From contig NC_062217.1 in assembly GCF_902686445.1 (NCBI RefSeq), positions 172,740,598 through 172,804,597 on the forward strand: 64,000 bases of DNA, in the 5' to 3' direction. This stretch comes from Sciurus carolinensis. Its lineage: Eukaryota > Chordata > Mammalia > Rodentia > Sciuridae. The translations under genes and the position numbers were made by a program. Within the stretch, counting starts at the first letter, position 1, and the number at the start of each line of letters is the position of its first letter. The notes beneath the pieces are model-generated. The model did no database searches. It was not told the origin of the DNA and saw only the letters and a list, made by a program, of their open reading frames with translations. This document shows positions 47,481-58,103 of this stretch, one piece after another.

Positions 47481-47995
47481 TGAGTTCCGAGAATCAAAGG
47501 AGCCGGCTGGCGCGCTCCGTGTGAAACGCCACTGCTGGCAGCTACGCGGCCGGACGGGAGGCAGCTGCCGAGCGCGTTCCTAGACCTCCTGGGCTTTCGC
47601 TTTGTTGAAAGGGACAAGTAACTTTGTCTAGTTTAACCCCCTCTGGCTTAGAACTTCACAAATGCCAAGTCCTTTATGGAAGACACTACATTTCCACGGA
47701 TACACAGCCCGGACCTCGGCAATATTTTAGAGAAAGGAGAAATCCTCACTCAAAGGAGCCAGAGCTGCTATTTGTGGTTGAAAAATGACATTCTAGGGAC
47801 TCAGTACAATAAAAATACCATTATTATCAAAGTGGCAAAGTCTCCTATTAGATAGAGTACTGCCGAACAAGCCAGGGAACTTCATTTAGTAAAAAGAAAA
47901 TCAACTACATTAGGAATAATTAAATCGTTCCACAGCCCACAGACGCAAACATCGCTCAGAGAACAAATGGCAACAGAAGCAACTGTCAGCTGTCG
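47481..47995. promoter_or_regulatory. CpG-dense spot joined to AT-rich unique block
   Basis: 47487-47578 carries about 13 CpG in 92 bp, including GGCGCGC, CGCGGCCGGACGGG and GAGCGCG. It is followed directly by 400 bp of AT-rich, repeat-free sequence with 'ccattattatcaaag' and 'aggaataattaaatc'. This could be an enhancer or a cryptic or lncRNA promoter. No TATA box or transcript evidence is visible. Confidence 0.35.
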
Positions 47996-50784
47996 TCTGC
48001 TGTTCTCAGGTGTTCCATGGGAGGGCTTCCTCTGCGAGTGTGCATGGGTGGGTTTTGACAGACGGTTCCTGATCTTGTAAACATGGAAGATTTTTTACTT
48101 GTTCTGTTATTTTTTTCTTAACATTTTAAATTTCAAGCATATTTCTCAGGCAGAGAAGGTTGCTGCTTCTTTGCGCCTCTTCAGTAACAATCCTGTTCCG
48201 CTCCTGCCCATCCTTCCCCGAGAACCAAGCTTCTTTCAGAGACGCAGGGCTCGCTGCTCCTGCCTGGGCTCCGGCAGGGCCCTGGGCAGCCCTTGTGACC
48301 CCTCAGCCCAGGCTCTAGAGGCGGAGACATGGGTCAGGAGCCTGCTGACCCTGGTCATTAGGACCCAGACGCCACAGCCCCCTGCTTGTGCCAGATGTTG
48401 CTGGGTACCCAGGAGCCCTCCGTTTCCCTTTCCCTCAGCCCACCCTTCCTCTGGCTGATTCATGCCGCAGAGCCCAGGAGCTGCCCAAGGCTGGGTCATG
48501 GCTCCTTTCAGACTCAGCCTAGCAACCACCCAGGAATGGAGGCATCTTAGTTGCATGCGTGACTCCGTAGACGGTGTCCGGCGTGACCTACTAACACCTC
48601 CAATGGGGCCACATAAAGGCATGATATTTTAGAACATTTCCAGTCTCTGTAAATCCTATTGTTCTTGGGCACCTTGCCTATTGCAGAAGGGGTTTGAGGG
48701 CTCCAAGGGACAGGCAGGTGGGGACTGGCCAGGAAAACAAAGCCACAGTTTTGACTGGCAAATAGGATTTGTGAGTCCCTAGCAAGGAAGGGCTGAAAGC
48801 CATGCCTGGTGGGGAGCAAGAAGGATTCGTACTCCTTTAGTGGCCCATGCGGTTCATCAGGAGCCCAGGGCAGGGTCACCTCAGGTTGATTTTACCTGGG
48901 GACACTTTACCACCAGGAGGGAAAGGCAGGCACCTCCTCTGGACTGGGACAAGGGAGAGGAAAGCCCATCCAGGAACGGGGGTGTCTGGAGTCAGGTCCC
49001 AGCTCTTTCCCTTCCTTGGACCCAGCATGCGTGTGTGGTAGCATGCTGGGACGTGAGGTGAGGTGATATTCTAGAACATGCCATGCAGGCCACTGAGCCA
49101 GCCCTCACTGTGGAAGGCTTTGGGCCACTGGGACTGGACAGCATGGTGCAAGCAGGCTGCCTGGTGGGGTGGGAAGGCTGTGGAGGGAGAGCCATTTAGA
49201 GCACACTGGGGACACCAAAGCTCCCAAAGTCCTCGTGTGGAACATGCTGGAGATAAAGGGAGGAAGTCGGTCAGTTCATGGGCCACTGGAGTTGAGGGTG
49301 GACACAGGGACTGGGTGTGGACTTTGGCAAAGCAAAGATACATGCATGCCCACAGCCATCAGTGGAGGGACAAGGTCTCTGTAGTAGACAGTGGGGAGAG
49401 CCACGGCCACTCAAGCACATACAGGCTGACTCCCCACACGGACCCCCACCACACAAAAGCAGGAGCAGAAGCAGGAATCTTAAAATTCCAAGTCCTTTCT
49501 GAAAGCTTCTGAACCACCCACGGAGAAAGTGTTCTGTGAGGGTCAGCCTTGCATCCCGTGACCGCCCAGCAGAGAGGGGGTCTCCAGACCAGAGAGAAAT
49601 GTGTCAGCCAGGTTGTCTTTGCTTCTCTGCCTCTTCGGCAGGAAACCCTGATTCAGTTGCCCTGACCTCCAATAAGCTGGAAGGGGGCCTCCCTCTCCCT
49701 GGGCCTTAGAGTTTGCTCACTGCACCGCTGACTGTCCTCCTGCTAGGGGGACTGAGGGCTGATGAATGTTCCAGAGGTCCTTGAATCTCTTCCCATCTTG
49801 AGTGAAAGGGAAAGCGTTGGTGGGGTGGCTCCTGACGCTGACTCCTCCCTGCGGCCAGAGCTGCAGCTGTGAGTGTGCAGAGGACTCCATATTCCCAAGT
49901 CGAACCCGTGGGATGAGAACGGAAAGGCGTCTCCCTGCCATTCAGGGCTGCAGCCCCCTTTTATGTGGCAGTTTCCGCACCTCTGTGGGGGCCGACGGCC
50001 ACACAAGACTTCGAAGCCCCTTTCTTCTAACTCTGGCTCATTTAGGATCAAGGGCCTACAACTGGGGCTTTGATTTCACTTATGCAGCTGATGAAAGATC
50101 TAGAAATGAAAATATTTCTTTTCTTATGCAAAGTCTGAGCCTCACAGGCAATGATCCATGGTAACCCGCACAGGCCAGGCAAAGGGGCGTAGGGAGGATG
50201 TGCAGGGAGGTGGATGGAGAGGGTTTCTACTGATGTCCTGTTGGGACACCCAGTTCTCTCCCCATGGTGACCGCTGTAAGCATTTGCTACCTGCTTGAGT
50301 TTACTCTAAAGTCAAAGGCAGGGTCGAGAAGGCCCAGGCCTGCACAACTGTACGATTCAGGGCATGACTCTGGGATGCTGGGCACCGGGACAGTGTTGGC
50401 ACAGACAAGTGACCCACCCACAATGGGGGGGAGCCCCAGTGAGAAACCAGGAGGTCGCCTGTTTCAGAAAGCACCTGGGACCTTGCCCAGGCGTCTGAAG
50501 AAGCACCTGGCAGAGAGGGAGGTAGAGAGCTGGGGTCGGGGACAGGGAGAGGGCTCTGGCCTTCTCTCCCATTAAGTTTCAGACTGACATAGGAGTTTCT
50601 CTGTACTCACGGAATTGGGGCACCTGGGGACATTTGCCCATATTACCACTCCTCAAAAATTAAGGGTAGAATTTGTTGTTTCAGGGAGACATATACAAGG
50701 AATAATTTGATATGCTTCTTTAATAATTAAAATGAGTCAGTGTGTCCTTTAACTTGGGGGAGTAGGAAGTGAAATTGATGACCC
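47996..50784. other. Unique sequence, no gene recognised
   Basis: Moderately GC-rich, with overlapping 60-144 codon frames on both strands. The T-rich start (about 48085-48165) may be old LINE debris. Nothing else was recognised. Confidence 0.4.
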
Positions 50785-51060
50785 AAGCTTCCTAGGGCTG
50801 CTGTGACCAAGTTCCACAAACTGAGGGTTTAAAACAAAGAGGGTTTTCCTTGCAGCTGGGGAGGCTGGAGTCTGGAATCAGATGTGGCAAGGTGGACCCC
50901 CTGGAGGCTCAGAGGGAGAGGAAGCTCCACGTCTCCCTCTTGGCTTCTCAAGCTGCTGGCAGCCAACCCGTGGTGGTCCTTGCCTGGCGGACACAGCATT
51001 CCAATCTCTGCTTCTCAGGTGGCCTGAGATCCCCTTTGATGACACCCATGCACTGTGGTT
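50785..51060 (-). mobile_element. MaLR/MLT1-like LTR fragment
   Basis: Reverse-complement LTR start 'tagggctgctgtgaccaag', 'ttccacaaactgagggttta', then 'gctggggaggctggagtctg' and 'ggaggctcagagggagagg'. The distal part is too diverged to bound. Confidence 0.6.
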
Positions 51061-52389
51061 TGGGCTCTGCCTGGAACTGAGAACGGTGCCCGCCGGCTGA
51101 GCCAGTATAGGGGACCCCCTCAGATTCCATACCTTCTGTGCGTCTGTCCCTGCAGTGCTGGGGCTTCAGACGGTCTTCCTCTCACCTCCACAGAATCCAG
51201 CACTCCTGGCACATGCCGGCGACTAACTCTCTGCCTATGGCTCCTGCTGAGGATGGACTGAGACCCGAGAAGCTCTGGAAGGGCAGGTAAATCCCTTGTA
51301 GAGCTTTGAATTTCAACCTCTGTCGAGGTCCATCCAAAATCAGCCCACTGCCACCCTGCTGTTGAGGGCCGGCCCAGTGGGACCTGCTGCTTTTTCATAA
51401 ACTCGAGTAACTGCCGATTAGCACGTCTTGAGTGTCAACAGCCACAGTCACGCTCTTGGAGGCTAGTCCTACGAAGGAAGTCTGCTCAGCAAGAAGGAAG
51501 TTTCCAGGCTTGCGGGAGGAAGCACAAAGTGAGAGAGGGTCTCATCAAACCCATCCCGGCCTCCTTTCCCCACTATTCTTTTCTTTTTTCCTTTTTTGCG
51601 TTGGGAACCCAGGATCTCGGCACTGTGGCCTCCCTTGAGGTAGGATTTCCATTGCAGGCCATGGTTTCAGCCATAGTCAGCCCCCATCTAAGTTCTGTGT
51701 GACAAAGTGATATTGTTACAGTTCCTAACTTCCTGGTAGGATGAGGTTGCAAGGTCGCTCCTTCCTAGACCCAGATTTTCTTGCACTCGAGGCCCTCAAA
51801 GTTAAGCCAGGTGTGACTTCACACTAGGGCTCCCACACCTACAAGGATTTTTCATCTCGCACGTACACAGAGCACAAGGAATTGCCTTGGGGATCTTAAC
51901 TCGGGTGCTCTCCTTGCCAGGTGCCCATTTTTCAAGCAGCTGGGCCTCGTCACACAAGGCTGGCCGATTTGTCTGAGCGTGGTGGCCATGACAGCCCTTC
52001 TGGCTTGAAGCATCAGAGCTCTGTGAGGATGGCCCTGGAGGTACAATCCCTCACCAGCTGTGAGCTGTGGCAGAGACCAGAGGACACCAAGTCAGCCAGT
52101 GGCAGATCGATACAGCATCAGGCCAATGACTGGACACTTCTGAGCGTCCCCAAAGACCTGCCAAACTTTAAATCCTGCCACCCTTCTCCCTGTGACAGAG
52201 GAGGGTCAGCGGCCACATCAGTGGTGTGCAGAGTCCATGAAACAAGTCTTTCCAGCAGGCCTGGCCTCCAAGGCAGCCCCTTTCAAAATGCAGAGGCTAG
52301 ACAGTGCCCTGATGGGAGGAGTCTGTGGAGGGTGCTCCAAGGCAGGCTGTCCGGACCCTCAAGGACAAGGTCTGTCCAGCCAAAGGGGT
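51061..52389. other. Unclassified GC-rich sequence upstream of an ERV remnant
   Basis: No clear landmark. From about 51850 on it may be earlier, more decayed retroviral sequence leading into the pol-like section. Confidence 0.3.
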
Positions 52390-53130
52390 GTGCTAACTGG
52401 AGACAGACATCTTGGGCAAGGTGAGAGGCTGAACATCTGTACTGACTCAGTTATGGTCTTTGGTACTTCATGCCCAGGCAGCCATTTGGAAAGAGAGGAG
52501 GTCACGAGGGACAAAAGCTTCCCTGCAAAATACAAGGAATTAACATTACTTTCTTTAGAAGAAATGATGGCCCCTCAGGAGGGGCTGGTATCCGCTGGAA
52601 GCATCACCAAAAGGTCAGTTCTCTTGTGGGTCATGGAAACAGCTGAGTAGAAGATACAGCCACCAAACGGTCTGGACAGTGGGACCAGGCAAAATAATGG
52701 CGATGGTAATGGCGCAGCCTCTGAAGCCAAGGAAGCCCAGTGTTCTGACCAAGAAAGCAGAGAAGCTCAGACTGAGGCAAGTCTCCGGGTCCTCTCGGTT
52801 GGTGGAGAGATCAAGGAGGGCGAGCCTGCCCCTGAGACTGGCAGGGAAAGCTACTAAAGGCTCCCGTGATGACTCCGTTTGGACAGGACTCCCCACAGTG
52901 TCACCTGCAGCTCCCTTGTGGGGAGGGACTGGCAGCCTGTGGACCTAGGAGTGGTCCTCCACCCTGCCCTTTCCTCCAGCCTGCCCTCCCCTGTCCCACC
53001 TCAGGAGCCAACAGGGGAAAACTGGCAGGTGGACTCCACTAAGCAGCCCCCCAGATGGGTCATAGGTGCCTCTAGGTGTCCGCAGACACTTTTCCAGGAT
53101 GGGCTGAAGTTCTCCCCAACACAGTGAGCA
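52390..53130 (+). mobile_element. Degenerate class I endogenous retrovirus pol remnant
   Basis: The open frame 52192-52650 includes an RNase H-like ICTDS motif at about 52430-52445, followed by a diverged downstream section and an MAPQE segment of the type seen in gammaretrovirus-like pol. About 580 bp further on, in another frame, NWQVDST (coded at about 53020-53040) resembles the integrase WxxD segment. Frame changes and stops show it is a dead copy. Class assignment is tentative, and no flanking LTR pair was recognised. Confidence 0.42.
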
Positions 53131-53803
53131 ACAGAATCCCGTAAGTGGTTGCTGAAGTGCTCCCCAGATTTAGACTTCCTCAATCTCTCCAGAGTGACAG
53201 TGGAGCCTCTCCAGAGCCAAGGTCACCCTGGGGTTGACAACTGGCCTCGGCACTGCGTGCTCACCGCATGCCTCCTGGACTGCGGTCTTCAGGGACGGAT
53301 TATAGGACCAACCAACCAATGAGTCACAGCGGACGAACTCCCACTAGTGACTGTCAGAGACTCAGAGTCGGGTTAAGATGCTTCCCCTTGGCCTCCTCCA
53401 CCTAGAAAGGATGGCAGCGGAGCCCCTTCCAGATGATTCGTGGGTCCCGTTGGATGAGGATCCTAACCAGGCCTTGAGGCTCGTCACTGGTCTAAGTCAA
53501 GTCCAGAAGGCAGAAGGCTTATGCCAGTCCTGGGGAGCATGTCTGTAGTCGTTTCTCTTATGACCAGGAGACCAGGAGAGGATCAGCTGCCCAAAACACA
53601 GAAAGGACTTTGCCATGTAATCATGGCAACTCCTCTGCGGCCCACCTCAGGGGTGCTTAGCACTTGCTTCCTCAGTTCTGTGGGTCTCACCAGAACCCTA
53701 TGCCCACGCTGCTCGCTGCTCACAGACCTCAGCCACTTATTGGGGTGGATAAACTCAGAACCAGGTAAGTAGCGTCCCGGAGCATACTGGAAGCACAAAT
53801 GAG
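53131..53803. other. Unclassified, possibly further ERV-derived sequence
   Basis: It continues downstream of the pol remnant in similar composition. A good donor-like CAG|GTAAGT lies at about 53762-53770 and an AG acceptor-like site at about 53725, enclosing only about 39 nt. No exon is called. Confidence 0.3.
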
Positions 53804-53987
53804 GTTTATTTGTCTGCTGGGGATTCAACCCAGGACGCTCTAGCACCGAGCTACACCCCCAGCCCTTTTTATTTTTTGTTTTGTGACAGGGTCTCACTAA
53901 GATGCCCAGGCTGACCTCCAACTTGCTGGCCTCCCGAGTTGCTGGGATTACAGGTGTGCCCAGCTGTGCCCCACCTGGTGTTTATTT
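53804..53987 (-). mobile_element. B1-dID SINE with target-site duplication
   Basis: Minus-strand two-part SINE: the plus strand shows the ID half ('ctggggattcaacccagga', 'ctacacccccagcccttttt') and a shortened B1 half ('tgtgacagggtctcacta', 'gctgggattacaggtgtg'). The 8-bp direct repeat GTTTATTT at 53804-53811 and 53980-53987 is a likely target-site duplication. The B1 half has an internal deletion compared with the 25.1-kb copy. Confidence 0.88.
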
Positions 53988-55562
53988 CGATAGCCGTGAT
54001 TCCTCCCGCACCACTTCTGGGAGGTGTTCTGTCTGTCCTTGTTGGCTATAAGCTGCACCCGCTGTCATGCGCCAGGTCTCTCTTCTGCTTGTCCTTCCCG
54101 TAAGCACAGCTAGGTCTGCGGGAAGACCATGCTCCTGTCAGCCCAACTGGAACCACAGCAGGAGGAAGAGACACCGTACTGCTGGGTCTGTTTTAATCCA
54201 CTTACAGAATTAGGGTCCAGGTTTGGGCAATGTCTGAGGTAAATCCTTCAGATTCCCAAAAAAGCACCAAGGATTTCCTGGAAAGTTAAGTGGTATCCTG
54301 GATTCAAATTGTCCAACTGGTTCTGTCCCTGAGTTACAACACGACATCAACATGAGTACTATATAGTCAATTTTCATACTTATGACAAACGTGCAAGTTT
54401 GTTGCAGGTTAATTGGGATAGGAGGCTGAGCGATCCATGTCATCCATTGGATTGGATGCTGAGTGAATTTCTCCCAGCTGTGTTTGTTCGATGCCTCTAC
54501 TATGTGTACCCCATTAAACACACTTGTCCAGACAGGCATGAAAAGCAAAACTCAGAATTATGGCCCAGAATTATTATGTGTGTCATCTGGAGACACTTGC
54601 TACTACACCTCACCACAAGTCCACTGCCGGGGATAAGTCCAGCAACTAAAATTTTGTTGTGGGAGTTCATGAGCCATAGCAAGGTGGTGCTCCTTCTCCC
54701 GATTCCACGGGTGGACAAAATCCTAGTGGCCAGAACCAGTTCAAATGCTCTTCCCATTTGCACATGGCAGGGCAGGGTTTGGTTATGCTGCCTCCTGAAA
54801 ATGCCCACACTCCACCACCGCCCTCCATAAGCTGGCCCCAGCCTGGTGGCTTCTGCCTGCCCACCCACCCTTCCGACCAGCCATCTGCTTGCTTGACACG
54901 CTGTAACGCCATCAAGCTCTGTGCTCAGCTCTGATGCACATGCTGTGACACAGGCACATTCTGCCTCTTTTTGAAGAAACACGGTCATGTCCACACCCCC
55001 AGGCCCTTGCATTGGGTACCATGTTTCCAACAGTCCCATCAGAGGCTCTGCGTGGGTCCTGGTGATACTGGAGTCTGGGAACTATGTGGGAGCATGTGCT
55101 TGAACTTCAAGCCGCTGTTCTCCAGCGAACATTCTGGTTGGCTGGGCTTCCGGAGTCATTCCCTAACACGCCAGTCCTCTCTGATCCTGCTGGCTCTGTG
55201 ATCTAGCAGGACTGTCTGGCCAGGGTGGAGCGGCCCACAGAAAGATGGCTGGGAAGCTTATGGAGGGATAGCATGGATGCAACGGGACACCCAGGACAGA
55301 ACATGTGTCCCTTAAGCGACGTTTCACTTGAAGTGTAGAATTATCCAATGCAGAAGAATAACTCCACGTCAAGGGAACAGCCCCGGTGATGTAGGACAAG
55401 CTCCAGCCATGGGACGTGACTGCAGCGCAGGGAGAACACGGACATGAAGCCTTTCCCACCATGGTCACCTAGGGCGCAGAGAGAGCCAGCCCTGGCGGAG
55501 GGGGGGGGGGTGAGAGTGAGTAGGAGGTGGATGAAACAGAACCTCTGTGGGTAGGGGGCAGG
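53988..55562. other. Unclassified sequence, no gene recognised
   Basis: Several 80-180 codon frames overlap on both strands (54399-54830 plus, 54500-55039 minus). A G-run of 11 lies at 55500-55510. An ERV origin for part of it is possible but not shown. Confidence 0.35.
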
Positions 55563-55671
55563 TCAAGGAGCACTGGCTCTTTCCACGTAGGTAAAGGACA
55601 CAATCAAGTAGGTCTCACTCACGACGAATGCATAGCAATTAAACGGCATGAGGTCCATGTAAAGCTTCTGC
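55563..55671 (-). other. Candidate 3' coding exon with stop codon, unidentified
   Basis: On the minus strand a strong acceptor (CATCTTTTCCTTTCCAG) precedes 55671. The exon then reads one base plus 35 codons and TGA at 55563-55565. The peptide begins QKLYMDLMPFNCYAFVV and ends YVERASAP. Its phase fits the donor at 56057, and joining across a 385-bp gap keeps a single open frame with no stop. An internal GTGAGTG (about 55618) is an alternative donor. No family is recognised; it looks like a secretory or membrane-protein segment. It could be an exon of an unknown gene or a chance combination. Confidence 0.3.
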
Positions 55672-56056
55672 CTGGAAAGGAAAAGATGTGGGGACGGTAA
55701 AAGGCTCATTAAGCAGAGGGAAACGTAAGACATCCACGGCGTCACGTTCTCAAGGACATTAATGAAATGACACCGTGAACCGGAAATGAAAGATAAGATG
55801 ATAAGACAAGAAAACAAGACAGAAATCAAGTCAGAAAATTAAAGAAAACTGAGTGTCATGGCGTGGGTTAAAAGCTTCATATGAGCTGCTGAGCAGAATC
55901 AACACCATGGGAAGCATCACCCTGCTCAGGAAGAGGACCCAGAGATGGCTCCACCCACAGGGACCAGGGTAAAGAGGGAAGACAAAGGCAGCAGGTCGCG
56001 AACGCTGGTGCTTCTGAGGAAGGAGCAAACAGGAAGAGCTTCCGGCAAACACTCAC

Positions 56057-56167
56057 CTGGCCATGAAGAGAGATGCCGCAGAAAGTGGGGGGCCCAGAGT
56101 CATGGTCAAATCTTCAGACTTGAAGTGCGAGATTTTCACAAATATGGAGAGGGAGAGAGGGAGAGAG
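56057..56167 (-). other. Candidate internal exon, 111 nt, unidentified
   Basis: The minus strand ends in a perfect U1-type donor CAG|GTGAGT (intron side at 56051-56056). The upstream AG at 56168-56169 is preceded by a T/C-rich tract (TTTTTGTCACTGTTGTTTCC). The frame through it is open (…IFVKISHFKSEDLTMTLGPP…), stays open upstream to about 56245, and matches the phase of the 55671 acceptor. A short alternative start of the exon is possible. No domain is recognised. Confidence 0.3.
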
Positions 56168-56245
56168 CTGTTCACCAGCAAGGGAAACAACAGTGACAAA
56201 AACTGGTCTCCAAATAAAGCACCAAAGAGCAGCTGGCCCTCGGGT

Positions 56246-57990
56246 GTCTCCTCTCAATTAGACACCAGCCCACAATGGGGAAAATACCGATATTTCCAGA
56301 AAAATGGCATCTGGGCCTCCAAAGCTAATCCCAGACATATTGTTTATGTATGAAAAATGCTGAAATATGTATGAACTCTGAGGTAGATAAATTAATTATT
56401 GATTCAATAAATATTTACAGAGTAAACAATTCTGAAGATTTGACTTGAAGAGGTAATCTTATTCAATGAATAAAGTAGAAAACTCCTAAGTGCAGTGAGT
56501 CTTTGTATGAAGAAAATGGAAATAACTGAGCCTATAAAAATATAAAATCAAATATTAATGACCCTAGTTAATAGGATTGTAAACTCAATTTGAATGTTGT
56601 AATTCTTGAAAGGAAAACTACATAATAACCCAATATGATGATGTGATTACAAAAGACAGGGACACAAATCCCAGGTTCTCAATACACCTGGAGAGTAAAG
56701 TGGGAGGAAGTTGGGATAAGGTGTAAGTATGACCTGAGCTCTTTTCAGCACTAGGATACTGGGTATCTCTTCACTTCTGATGTCGATAAATAAATGCAGG
56801 GTTAGGCATGTTATTTCAGGTTGTGAAAATAATTACTACTAAAAATAAAAATAAACCATTAATCTAATTTCCAGAGCAAACAACAAATAAACAAAATAAA
56901 TAAATCTTATATTTTATAACTCTGATAATAATAAAATTGAGGAAAAATTAAAAGATGAAAAATAAATGTGTGAAAAGCTCATCTTCAAAAAATGCTCTCA
57001 GATTGGAAAAATACAATAAACATACGTGCACTAAAGACTTACTTAAAATGAATTCTGAGCCAAATATATAACAGGTGAATGAAAAGATATAGAACCTAAA
57101 TAAACTCAAATGACATACACTAATCAGTAGTTCCTTTAACTTATTAATAGACCAAAATGTAGTAAAAGAATTAAATACTGTAATTAGTAAAAATATGTAT
57201 CAATAAGTCTCAGCATCAAACTCTCTAAACTGGAATATAACCCACTGCTATAGAACACCTGTAAAGCTGAACTTCACTCATGGAAAAGGTCCAATCATTG
57301 TTTTATTCACATGCGGTGGTGTATATGAGAAAAACAGACCTGCACAAAGAAATGCAGCACCAAATGGAAAAAAAAGTTAAATAAATAACCTCCTAAGTAT
57401 ACCCATGGTCAATGGAGAAAGCAAAACCACAATTATGCACTCTATGGTCATGGTAAGCGTGAGCCATGACATTCCAAAAAATATCAGATCTTTCCAAAGC
57501 TGCATCCAGAGGACAAGTCATGCTTTCCATTCTTCTAGTAGACCAGACTTAAAAGGATTTAGTATTAATTAATTAATAACGACTAACTCAAGAAGTCATT
57601 ATTCATTATCCAAAGAAAGTAGAATGAAATTAATACCAAAGGGAGAAATTAAGGGAGAATTAATACCAACAAAGGGAGAAATTAAGAAATTAGAAAATTA
57701 GAAAAATCAAGGAATTATTAAAAAAATAGCAGAATCAAGATATTTCTAATCTCTAAAAGAAACATTGGATAAATAGATACATCATTATTTAGAAAGTCAA
57801 AATATAAATGTGAAGACTTAGGATTAATAAATGAGGTCTAGAAATAGACTACCACCAAGATGAGAGGAAACTTTGTGCAAGTCTATGCTGTTAGTCATCC
57901 ATAAAGTAGAGCCATTTTTCAAGAGGAGAACATAGAAAATTTTTCTGATGTGTGATGCTTACATCATATTAAGAAAGTTTTCTACACAAC
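56246..57990. other. A-rich sequence, possibly LINE-derived
   Basis: Strong A-richness on the plus strand and absence of long frames suggest old L1 sequence in plus orientation, but I cannot place specific matches. A local tandem duplication (57631-57653 and 57661-57686) shares 'taatacca' and 'aaagggagaaattaag'. Confidence 0.35.
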
Positions 57991-58056
57991 ATGAATTTTT
58001 TATACTCACCTACCAATAATTCTATCTTTATGTTGATATCTACAGTACATGTACCC

Positions 58057-58058
<2 letters not shown>

Positions 58059-58102
<44 letters not shown>
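58059..58102. repeat. (AC)22 microsatellite
   Basis: Pure AC run of 44 bp, the longest perfect microsatellite in the window and likely to be length-variable. Confidence 0.98.

Positions 58103-58103
<1 letters not shown>

Noticed and set aside
53725..53770. 39-nt exon-like segment with a strong GTAAGT donor
   Set aside because: Too short, no partner exon, and lies in likely ERV-derived sequence.
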